Shown: positions 18,379 to 24,666 of the stretch, piece by piece | Layout: each line of letters opens with the position of its first letter | How positions within the stretch are numbered: the first letter of the stretch is position 1 | Source: an uncultured Candidatus Berkelbacteria bacterium | GTDB taxonomy: Bacteria; Patescibacteriota; UBA1384; CAJBMM01 | DNA length: 45,647 nucleotides | Direction of reading: 5' to 3' | Assembly (NCBI GenBank): GCA_903954185.1 | Contig: CAJBMM010000030.1 | Location: 1 to 45,647, forward strand | The notes under the pieces: model-generated | Told to the model about the DNA's origin: nothing | Databases searched by the model: none | Seen by the model: the letters and a program-made list of their open reading frames with translations, nothing else | Program-made: the position numbers and the translations under genes

Positions 18379-18705
18379 TTGAGTTCAAAAGAGAACGTAA
18401 TCGAATCGGAAGGTCTTATAATAGAGGCACTTCCTAATGCTAGTTTTAGAGTTAGTTTAGAGAGTGGACAAACTGTATTGGCTCATCTTTCAGGTAAGAT
18501 GAGGGTTAATTATATAAAAATCCTTCCAGGTGACAGGGTTTTAGTAGAATTAAGTGTTTACGATTTAACCAAGGGTAGGATTACCCGAAGATTACCGGTA
18601 AAAAGAGATTATCAAGAAGAAGTTATTATTACACCCGAGCCTATTACAGACAGTAACGACAAAGATGAGGCTACAAAAGAATTGGATAGCAAAGATGAAA
18701 GTTAG
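18379..18705 (+). CDS. infA: Translation initiation factor IF-1 with acidic tail
   Basis: 108 residues from a TTG start, supported by AGAGGA at 18367-18372. The first 75 residues form the S1-like OB fold: [54 protein letters not shown]-1 occupies the A site during initiation. About 30 extra charged residues ([20 protein letters not shown]) extend beyond the usual ~72-residue protein; their role is unknown. The gene overlaps rpmJ by 11 bases. Confidence 0.94.
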   Translation: MSSKENVIESEGLIIEALPNASFRVSLESGQTVLAHLSGKMRVNYIKILPGDRVLVELSVYDLTKGRITRRLPVKRDYQEEVIITPEPITDSNDKDEATKELDSKDES

Positions 18706-18811
18706 ACCATCAGTTAGAACAATGTGTAACAAATGCCGCATTATTAAGCGAGAAGGTGTTTTAAGAGTTTTGTGCGAAAATCCTAAACACAAGCAAAGAC
18801 AAGGTAATTAA
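18695..18811 (+). CDS. rpmJ: 50S ribosomal protein L36 (bL36)
   Basis: 38 residues starting [20 protein letters not shown] and ending KHKQRQGN. Cys11, Cys14, Cys27 and His32 are the zinc ligands of the zinc-type L36. It overlaps the end of infA by 11 bases, which is the standard infA-rpmJ-rpsM order. The gene is short and easily missed. Confidence 0.95.
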   Translation: MKVRPSVRTMCNKCRIIKREGVLRVLCENPKHKQRQGN

Positions 18812-18906
18812 GAAAGGAGAGCTTTTAGGAAATTAGAGATTAGCTATTAGTGACGGTTGTACCCTTTCTAATAAGCTAATAAGCTAATAAGCTAATAAGC
18901 TAAATT
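18812..18906 (+). repeat. Tandem 8-bp repeat between rpmJ and rpsM
   Basis: An AAAGGAG ribosome-binding sequence lies at 18814-18820, but the rpsM ATG is 86 bases further on. Between them are a GAAATTAGAGATTAG-type stretch and four perfect copies of CTAATAAG (18868-18899) plus a partial fifth. Similar AGCTATAAGCTAAAA and GCTAATAGCTAG stretches occur at 18290-18304 and 40798-40810. The spacer looks like a repeat inserted between the old ribosome-binding site and the gene. Confidence 0.6.
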
Positions 18907-19293
18907 ATGGCCAGAATTGTCGGAATAAACATCCCAAATAATAAAAGAGTAAATATTGGCCTTTCATATATATATGGAATTGGTCCTTCGAATGCAATCG
19001 ATATTTTAAAACAAGCCAAAGTTGAAGGAAATCCAAGAATAAGTGACTTGTCTGAAGATGAAATTGAACGAGTTCGTCAAATTATTGATAAAAACTACAA
19101 GGTAGAAGGCGATTTGCGACAAGAAGTTGGCCAAAACATTAAACGGTTAAAAGAAATTGGGACATTTCGCGGTTCACGTCACGCCAAAGCCTTGCCAGTT
19201 CGCGGACAACATACTAAAAATAATGCTAGAACTAAAAGAGGGCGTAAGATAACTGTTGGTTCTGGTAGAAAAGTTTCCGCACAAAAAACATAA
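18907..19293 (+). CDS. rpsM: 30S ribosomal protein S13 (uS13)
   Basis: 128 residues: MARIVGINIPNNKRVNIGLS, YIYGIGPSNAIDIL at the start and RHAKALPVRGQHTKNNARTK, RGRKITVGSGRK at the end. S13 lies in the 30S head and forms bridges to the 50S. No ribosome-binding site is adjacent to the ATG because the tandem repeat lies directly upstream. Confidence 0.97.
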   Translation: MARIVGINIPNNKRVNIGLSYIYGIGPSNAIDILKQAKVEGNPRISDLSEDEIERVRQIIDKNYKVEGDLRQEVGQNIKRLKEIGTFRGSRHAKALPVRGQHTKNNARTKRGRKITVGSGRKVSAQKT

Positions 19294-19310
19294 ATGATTG
19301 GAATATGTAA

Positions 19311-19709
19311 ATGGCAAATGTAATTAAAAAAAATATTGCAAAAAAATCTAAGATTAAAAAAGTTATTCCAAAAGGGATGATATTTATTCAATCTACTTTT
19401 AACAACACGATTATCAGCGTCACTGACGCTACGGGCAATGTCATTGCTTGGGCATCTGCTGGTGCCTCTGGTTTTAAAGGAGCTCGTAAGTCTACTCCAC
19501 ATGCAGCCCAAACCGCTATGATTTCTGTCCTAGATCGTGCCAAACAGGTTGGATTAAAAGAAATATCCGTTATAGTTTCAGGCGTTGGACCAGGAAGAGA
19601 ATCTGCTGTTAGAGCTCTAGGAAATTCCGGTATCGATGTTACATCAATTAAAGACAAAACACCTATTGCACATAACGGCGTTCGCGCTAAAAAGCCACGG
19701 AGAGTATAA
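19311..19709 (+). CDS. rpsK: 30S ribosomal protein S11 (uS11)
   Basis: 132 residues with [34 protein letters not shown] and [14 protein letters not shown], ending in KKPRRV. S11 is in the 30S platform. The first 20 residues are a Lys-rich extension. The stop is directly followed by the rpsD ATG with no gap. Confidence 0.97.
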   Translation: MANVIKKNIAKKSKIKKVIPKGMIFIQSTFNNTIISVTDATGNVIAWASAGASGFKGARKSTPHAAQTAMISVLDRAKQVGLKEISVIVSGVGPGRESAVRALGNSGIDVTSIKDKTPIAHNGVRAKKPRRV

Positions 19710-20303
19710 ATGTCACTAAAATTACCTACAAGTCCAAGATATCGCAAATCTGCAAAAAAACTTTTTTTACGCGAAAAAAGCCTTAAATCTAAGAACCCAT
19801 CAATTGTTTCAGTCGGAGCAATTATTGCCGGATCTACTTCTAGAGCTTCTGAATACGCAAAACAGCTCATAGAAAAACAAAAAGTACGTAGATTGTACGG
19901 AATTAGCGAAAGTCAATTTAAAAAATATTACGTATTAGCTAGCAAAGCAGGTCAAAATACCGCCGAAACTATGTTGCAGATTTTAGAAAGACGAATTGAT
20001 AATGTAGTTTACAGGGCTGGGCTTGCATCTACGCGTGCAGAATCTCGACAGATGGTATCACATAAATTAATTAAATTAAACGGACGAAGAGTAAATATTC
20101 CTTCAATTCTTGTAAAAACTGGCGATGAAATTGAACCTGTTAAAAAAACTGAACGCATGGAAAGCCTAAATAGTGATATGACCCCTAAATGGTTAGATAA
20201 GAATAATAAATCTTACGCCATCAAAATTTCTAACCTACCCGCAAGAGATGATGTAGACCAAGATATCAATGAACAACTAATCGTAGAGTATTATTCTAAA
20301 TAA
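19710..20303 (+). CDS. rpsD: 30S ribosomal protein S4 (uS4), Cys-free form
   Basis: 197 residues. The S4 RNA-binding domain is clear (RRIDNVVYRAGLASTRAESR, QMVSHKLIKLNGRRVNIPSI), and EKQKVRRLYGISESQFKKYY matches the N-terminal domain. The N-terminus has no zinc-binding Cys, so this is the C-minus form. S4 nucleates 30S assembly. It begins immediately after the rpsK stop. Confidence 0.96.
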   Translation: MSLKLPTSPRYRKSAKKLFLREKSLKSKNPSIVSVGAIIAGSTSRASEYAKQLIEKQKVRRLYGISESQFKKYYVLASKAGQNTAETMLQILERRIDNVVYRAGLASTRAESRQMVSHKLIKLNGRRVNIPSILVKTGDEIEPVKKTERMESLNSDMTPKWLDKNNKSYAIKISNLPARDDVDQDINEQLIVEYYSK

Positions 20304-20320
20304 TCAAAAAAGGATTTTTC

Positions 20321-21220
20321 ATGGAACAAATTATATTACCACAAGTCATAGAAAGTGTTGTTAGCCCAGAAAAAAGCTCATTTGTTATCGCTCCTTTGTT
20401 TCCAGGATATGGAAACACGGTTGGTAATAGCATTAGAAGAGCGCTCTTATCTTCTTTACCGGGTTCAGCAATTTCATCAATAAAGATTGATGGCGTAGAA
20501 CATGAATTTTCAACTGTTAAAGGAATGAGAGAAGACGTTGTTGAACTAATATTAAACCTAAAACAAGTTAAAATTTACCTTCACGATACGTCTGAACCGG
20601 TTGTAATTAGATTAGAAGCTAAAGGTCCAGGGGTAGTCACAGCCGCAAACTTTAAAGAAAACAGCAAAGTTTCTATTGCCAACCCAGATCTTTATCTTTG
20701 CACGCTTTCCGAAAAATCTTCTCTTGTCTTAGAGGCCACTATTGAATACGGACGCGGCTACGATGCAGTAGAAAAAAGAGAGGGTAAAAACACTGAAATT
20801 GGCCGTATAGCAATCGACGCATTATATAGCCCAGTTGTAGCTGTCGGATTAAATGTAGAAAATACTCGCGTTGGCAAAATGACCAACTACGATAAATTAA
20901 CACTTACCGTTTCTACCAATGGAACCGTTGCTCCAAAAGATGCGCTAAAATTCGCTTCTGCAATTTTAGTTGATCAATTTCATTTATTAGCTACGTTTGA
21001 TCAGGTTTCTACACCAGACTCTGCTGTAAATAGCGAGGTTGGCATGGGTATTGAAAACACTAAAATTGAGGATTTATTTAACGCCAAAGCGGTTAAAATA
21101 CTCGCAGAAAATAATATTACCTCATTAGATGATATCAAAAATGCATCACAAGAAACTATCGATGCGCTTTCTGGCTTAACCCAAAAAGCTTTGACAGAAA
21201 TTAATAAGATAAGAGCATAA
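20321..21220 (+). CDS. rpoA: RNA polymerase alpha subunit
   Basis: 299 residues. The N-terminal assembly domain (to about 225) shows FVIAPLFPGYGNTVGNSIRR, ALLSSLPGSAISSIKIDGVE and EFSTVKGMREDVVELILNLK. A linker of about 15 residues leads to a C-terminal domain (about 240-299) ending ALSGLTQKALTEINKIRA. The CTD normally contacts UP elements and activators. The protein is somewhat shorter than the E. coli form. AAAAGGAT precedes the ATG; rplQ follows after one base. Confidence 0.97.
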   Translation: MEQIILPQVIESVVSPEKSSFVIAPLFPGYGNTVGNSIRRALLSSLPGSAISSIKIDGVEHEFSTVKGMREDVVELILNLKQVKIYLHDTSEPVVIRLEAKGPGVVTAANFKENSKVSIANPDLYLCTLSEKSSLVLEATIEYGRGYDAVEKREGKNTEIGRIAIDALYSPVVAVGLNVENTRVGKMTNYDKLTLTVSTNGTVAPKDALKFASAILVDQFHLLATFDQVSTPDSAVNSEVGMGIENTKIEDLFNAKAVKILAENNITSLDDIKNASQETIDALSGLTQKALTEINKIRA

Positions 21221-21221
21221 T

Positions 21222-21626
21222 ATGGCATCGCAAAGAATACTTAGTCGCAAAAGCGACAATCGAAATCACTTATATCGAAATTTAGCTACTTCTTTAGTAT
21301 TGTATGAAAAAGTAGATACTACTGAAGCTAAAAGCAAAGAGCTAAAACGACTGATTGATAAATTAATTAGCACCGCTAAAAAGAATGATCTTAGTGCCAG
21401 ACGTGCTATGTCTGCATATTTATTCGACAATAATGCTGTTGATAAAATGTTCGATGTTCTAGTACCAAGATATTCCAGCATTTCCAGCGGTTTTTCTACT
21501 TTAGCAAAAATTGCATCTCGCAAGGGTGACGGAGCAATGACTTGCCGCGTAGAGCTAATTAACCCAGAAATTAAAACTGCTAAGATATCTGCTCCAAAGA
21601 AGGATAATGATGACAAAGACAAATAA
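21222..21626 (+). CDS. rplQ: 50S ribosomal protein L17 (bL17)
   Basis: 134 residues: LSRKSDNRNHLYRNLATSLV, LYEKVDTTEAKSKELKRLID and KIASRKGDGAMTCRVELINP. L17 lies near the tunnel exit. The N-terminus is shorter than the usual MRH start by a few residues, and the tail is Lys/Asp-rich. The end overlaps rplM by 20 bases. Confidence 0.95.
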   Translation: MASQRILSRKSDNRNHLYRNLATSLVLYEKVDTTEAKSKELKRLIDKLISTAKKNDLSARRAMSAYLFDNNAVDKMFDVLVPRYSSISSGFSTLAKIASRKGDGAMTCRVELINPEIKTAKISAPKKDNDDKDK

Positions 21627-22014
21627 CACCGAACATAATTGGCATTTAATAGATGCAAAAGACACAGTATTGGGCAAGATTGCAGTTGAAGCCGCCGTTT
21701 TATTAATGGGTAAAAACAAAGTAGAATATCGTTCCCATTTAGATATTGGCGAGATGGTAGTTGTAATAAATGCTAAACATGTAAAATTAACTGGCAACAA
21801 GTTAGAAAACAAAATGTATCGCTCGCATTCTGGTTATCCTGGCGGTCTTAAAGAAACCACAGCCGGTAAACTTCTCGAAGTAGATCCTGAACGCATTATT
21901 TGGGAAGCAATATATGGAATGTTGCCCAAAAACAAACTCCGCGAAATATTCATTAAAAGATTAAAAATATACGCTGGTAGTGAGCATCCTCACACTGCTA
22001 ATATTAAAGGATAA
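21607..22014 (+). CDS. rplM: 50S ribosomal protein L13 (uL13)
   Basis: 135 residues; ATG ATG at 21607 and 21610 are equal candidates. WHLIDAKDTVLGKIAVEAAV, MYRSHSGYPGGLKETT, IYGMLPKNKLREIFIKRLKI and YAGSEHPHTA identify L13, an early 50S assembly protein. The conserved lysine of the KxYxxHTG... stretch is altered to MYRSHSG. It overlaps rplQ and lies two bases before rpsI. Confidence 0.96.
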   Translation: MMTKTNNTEHNWHLIDAKDTVLGKIAVEAAVLLMGKNKVEYRSHLDIGEMVVVINAKHVKLTGNKLENKMYRSHSGYPGGLKETTAGKLLEVDPERIIWEAIYGMLPKNKLREIFIKRLKIYAGSEHPHTANIKG

Positions 22015-22016
22015 CC

Positions 22017-22409
22017 ATGGTTGTTAAAAAAGAAACATCAGCTTTAAAATACACATCCAGCCTTGGTCGTCGAAAAACCGCCATCGCTCAAGTTAGATTA
22101 ATGCAGGGTAGTGGAATTCTAACTTTAAATAATAAAGTATTAGCACTAGATCCACGACTTGCTGAACCACTTGAAATGGTTGGGGTTAGTGATAAATACG
22201 ATATTAGCGTAATAGTACGTGGTGGTGGTAAAGAAGGACAAATAATCGCTATTCGACATGGCATAGCCAGAGCTCTTGTTAAAATAAATGAAGATTTTAA
22301 AACAACTCTTAAAAAAGCTGGATTCATTACTCGAGATTCACGCGAGAAAGAACGTAAGAAATTTGGCTTAAAGAGCGCTCGTCGCGCACCTCAATTCTCA
22401 AAGCGCTAA
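22017..22409 (+). CDS. rpsI: 30S ribosomal protein S9 (uS9)
   Basis: 130 residues: SSLGRRKTAIAQVRLMQGSG, VRGGGKEGQIIAIRHGIARA and the C-terminus KKFGLKSARRAPQFSKR. The last Lys-Arg contacts the P-site tRNA anticodon loop in known structures. It ends the ribosomal block; a 66-base gap with a short S16-like reading frame follows. Confidence 0.97.
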   Translation: MVVKKETSALKYTSSLGRRKTAIAQVRLMQGSGILTLNNKVLALDPRLAEPLEMVGVSDKYDISVIVRGGGKEGQIIAIRHGIARALVKINEDFKTTLKKAGFITRDSREKERKKFGLKSARRAPQFSKR

Positions 22410-22419
22410 CAGGAGTTTT

Positions 22420-22455
22420 ATGCTTGTAATTCGCCTCAAGCCAGTTGGCGGATAA
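22420..22455 (+). pseudogene. Probable 5' remnant of rpsP (S16)
   Basis: ATG at 22420, preceded by a well-spaced AGGAG (22411-22415), opens an 11-codon frame MLVIRLKPVGG then TAA. MLxIRLxxxG is the typical start of ribosomal protein S16. The rest of S16 is not found in any frame. A hairpin spans part of it (ATTCGCC 22429-22435 with GGCGGAT 22447-22453, one G-T pair). It could instead be a leader peptide for rbfA. The match is short. Confidence 0.4.
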
Positions 22456-22475
22456 CGATCTACAACCTAACGCAT

Positions 22476-22799
22476 ATGTCAAACAGAATTGAAAAGCTAG
22501 AATCTTTGTTCACGACAGAAATATCTAATTATTGGCGCAAATTTCAATCCGATAATATTATTACTGTGTCTAAAGTTGATATTAGCCGCGATTTGAAGTC
22601 GGCCACCATTTGGGTTAGTACTATTGTAAAAACAGGCTCTACTTTATCTGAGTTACGCAAAGATATTGGCAATTTAAGCAAATATCTCTCTTCGCGTTTA
22701 AGTATTCGCGCTATGCCTCATATTGATATAAAGGTAGATAGCGGTATTGCTTATGCCGATAAGATTAGCAATATGATAGAAGACCTGAAGAAACAGTGA
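22476..22799 (+). CDS. rbfA: Ribosome-binding factor A
   Basis: 107 residues in the usual RbfA size range. The KH-like fold pattern is visible: RIEKLESLFTTEISNYWRKF, ITVSKVDISRDLKSATIWVS, RLSIRAMPHIDIKVDSGIAY, ADKISNMIEDLKK. RbfA matures the 16S rRNA 5' end in the small subunit. No ribosome-binding site is obvious. The stop codon overlaps the start of a dispersed repeat (CAGTGAGCAGTGAGCAG). Confidence 0.88.
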   Translation: MSNRIEKLESLFTTEISNYWRKFQSDNIITVSKVDISRDLKSATIWVSTIVKTGSTLSELRKDIGNLSKYLSSRLSIRAMPHIDIKVDSGIAYADKISNMIEDLKKQ

Positions 22800-22903
22800 G
22801 CAGTGAGCAGAGATCATAGAACAGAGAGCATGAAGCTTGAAGCATGCATAGCACTCCTGCGATGTGAGCCTGACGCAGTCTGTAGGCGCATCGGAGGTGT
22901 GCG
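22798..22903 (-). repeat. Dispersed palindromic repeat, copy 1
   Basis: The core at 22851-22903 is an imperfect palindrome (GCACTCCTGCGATG against CATCGGAGGTGTGC, 12 of 14 pairs). Its reverse complement matches 39679-39731 base for base over most of 53 positions, and the flank (TTCTATG, CTGCTCACTG) also matches the region after that copy, giving a unit of about 106 bp. Confidence 0.7.
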
Positions 22904-23027
22904 AGCGAAAGAATAGGTCGCATTGAATTTTGATTGATTCAAAATTATTTAATATTTCAAAATTGATTCGTCATTTATAATGTATATTTCGTCATTTCTC
23001 ATCGTAGGTGTTCACACCCTTGAAAAA

Positions 23028-23135
23028 ATATTGTTCGAGGAGTCCGTACAACGAGAACTATATACCAGATAGAGTTCTCGCCCCTCTAAGCGGGGCATTT
23101 GAGACGCTTAGCGTTTCGCCATGCTCGAACAATAT
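23028..23135 (+). other. Cloverleaf-like structured element
   Basis: A perfect 12-bp stem (23028-23039 with 23124-23135) encloses three hairpins: CGAGAACT/AGTTCTCG (23052-23080), CCCC/GGGG (23081-23095) and GAGACGC/GCGTTTC (23101-23117, one G-T pair). The arrangement suggests a four-way-junction RNA or a composite palindromic repeat. It is not a tRNA. The surrounding 22800-23203 holds no gene; an overlapping frame from 23008 looks spurious. Confidence 0.5.
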
Positions 23136-23168
23136 CAGGCTTTTCATAAACATAAACTCTTATCTCTC

Positions 23169-23197
23169 TTACCAAATACGTAATAAAATGTTATTAT
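23169..23197 (+). promoter_or_regulatory. Putative leaderless promoter of the membrane protein upstream of pheS
   Basis: TTACCA (23169-23174), 17 bases, TATTAT (23192-23197), then exactly six bases to the ATG at 23204. No ribosome-binding site is visible. Confidence 0.5.
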
Positions 23198-23203
23198 CAT
23201 CTC

Positions 23204-23584
23204 ATGAAAAGACTAAATTTCTTGTTATTTTGTATATCATGCGTTTCATTATTTCTCACATATCTGATAATTACCACCATAAGCCCGTTTTCAATAAGTA
23301 ATTATTACTTAACTGTATTCTATTTTATACTTTTTTCATTCGTTTTTTCTTTTTCGCTATTCTGCCGATCGTATCTTATTCCTGAACTTTTCCATAAAGT
23401 CATTTATCAAAATGAATGGTTAGCACTTGTCCGCCAATCGATGATTTTTTCGTCTGTAATAATATTATTTCTTATTTTGATGTCTATAACATCTATAGGC
23501 GTTATTGATGTATCATTAATCATAATAAGCGCGTTAATTTTTGAGCTATTCTTTCATGTTAGAATGCCAATTAGAAAGTCATGA
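23204..23584 (+). CDS. Small multi-pass membrane protein, unknown
   Basis: 126 residues, mostly hydrophobic, with about four membrane segments (approx. 4-24, 32-54, 76-97, 100-118) and a short basic C-terminus (HVRMPIRKS). It is not recognised. The stop overlaps the pheS start (ATGATG with TGA), so the two are coupled and cotranscribed. The membrane topology is all that can be said about its function. Confidence 0.65.
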   Translation: MKRLNFLLFCISCVSLFLTYLIITTISPFSISNYYLTVFYFILFSFVFSFSLFCRSYLIPELFHKVIYQNEWLALVRQSMIFSSVIILFLILMSITSIGVIDVSLIIISALIFELFFHVRMPIRKS

Positions 23585-24570
23585 TGGATAATAATTCTTT
23601 AAATAATCTAATTATTTCTGCCAAGAGCGATCTTGAGGCTGGTCAAAGCACTTACGATTTAAGAATTAAATATTTAGGCAAAAATAGCGAAATATTTAAA
23701 TCTTTTAAACTTTTGCCCTCACTTTCATCAGATGAAAAAAAGGAATTTGGGCCTTTATTAAATAGTATAAAAGCCAATTTAGAATTGCTTTTACAAGAAG
23801 ATGTAAAAACATCCAAAATATCACAAGATTATACCGCACCACTTAAAGTACACAAACACGGTCATAGCCATCCAACAGATTACACCATGGCTTTAATGAT
23901 TAACATTTTTAGCAAATTAGGTTTTAAAGTTTTTGAAACACCGGAAATAGAAGATGAAAACGACAACTTTTCATTCTTGCGTGTCGCTAAAGATCATCCA
24001 GCGCGAGATATGCAAGATACTTTTTGGACCACCGACGAAAAAGTTTTACGCACCCAAACTACCGCTTTTCAACGTCGTGCATTAGAGCAATTTAAACCAC
24101 CTTTTGCAGTAATTCAAGCCGGAAAAGTATTTCGTGCTGAATCTGAAGATGCAACTCACTTGTCAGAGTTAAACATGTTAGATGGTTTTGCTATTGGCAC
24201 CGATTTAAATTTTACGCATCTTAAAGGTGTATTATATAACTTTTTACGTCAGCTCTTTGGCAACGATGTTAAAGTAAGATTTAGACCATCATTTTTTCCG
24301 TTTGTAGAACCAGGGGCAGAAATGGATATGATGTGTTTAAAGTGCAAAGGGTCTGGTTGTAAAGCTTGTGGTAATAGTGGATGGTTAGAAATAATTGGAT
24401 GCGGTATTACTCATCCAGAAATCATAGAATCTGCTGGTTTAGACCCGAATATTTACCACGGAATTGCTTTTGGTATTGGAGTTGAACGAATTGCCATGCG
24501 CATGTTTGAGATGGATGACATAAGAGAGTTAGTAAAAAATAATCCTGAGTTTTTAGAACAGCTAACTTAA
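23581..24570 (+). CDS. pheS: Phenylalanyl-tRNA synthetase alpha subunit
   Basis: 329 residues; ATG at 23581 or 23584. The class II catalytic core charges tRNA-Phe as an alpha2-beta2 enzyme with PheT. Seen: HKHGHSHPTDYTMALMINIF, DDIRELVKNNPEFLEQL at the end, RTQTTAFQRRALEQFKPPFA, GKVFRAESEDATHLSELNML (motif 2 region), VEPGAEMDMMCLKCKGSGCK, CGNSGWLEIIGCG and the motif 3 GIAFGIGVERIAMRMF. The two CxxC pairs form the usual Zn-ribbon-like insert. The N-terminal coiled coil that binds tRNA is short (about 80 residues). Confidence 0.96.
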   Translation: MMDNNSLNNLIISAKSDLEAGQSTYDLRIKYLGKNSEIFKSFKLLPSLSSDEKKEFGPLLNSIKANLELLLQEDVKTSKISQDYTAPLKVHKHGHSHPTDYTMALMINIFSKLGFKVFETPEIEDENDNFSFLRVAKDHPARDMQDTFWTTDEKVLRTQTTAFQRRALEQFKPPFAVIQAGKVFRAESEDATHLSELNMLDGFAIGTDLNFTHLKGVLYNFLRQLFGNDVKVRFRPSFFPFVEPGAEMDMMCLKCKGSGCKACGNSGWLEIIGCGITHPEIIESAGLDPNIYHGIAFGIGVERIAMRMFEMDDIRELVKNNPEFLEQLT

Positions 24571-24575
24571 CGCGT

Positions 24576-24581
24576 TATAAT
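24576..24581 (+). promoter_or_regulatory. Possible -10 box for pheT
   Basis: A perfect TATAAT follows the pheS stop; the -35 region is poor (TTAGAA). Transcription would start near 24588, within the palindromic repeat ahead of pheT. Confidence 0.3.
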
Positions 24582-24586
24582 GATTA

Positions 24587-24630
24587 GATCCTTCGGCAAG
24601 GATCGTCATTCGATCCAGGCGCAGGATGAC
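24587..24630 (+). repeat. Palindromic repeat between pheS and pheT
   Basis: GATCCTTCGGCAAGGATC (24587-24604) is a hairpin with a CGGC loop, followed by a second part ending CAGGATGAC. Read on the minus strand it begins GTCATCCTGCGCC, like the other GTCATYC-type repeats in this window. A frame running through it from 24580 would add 29 odd residues to PheT. Confidence 0.6.
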
Positions 24631-24666
24631 AGCGAAATTATATCCTTAAATCAAACAGAGGAAAAT

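Noticed and set aside
23028-23135. tRNA gene
   Set aside because: It lacks the T-loop GTTCRA pattern, CCA-adjacent acceptor and correct arm lengths.
23008-23301. 97-residue plus-strand frame
   Set aside because: It reads through the structured element and overlaps the membrane protein gene, with no ribosome-binding site.
24580-24666. 29-residue N-terminal extension of PheT
   Set aside because: It is translated palindromic repeat; the ATG at 24667 has a ribosome-binding site and the family start.
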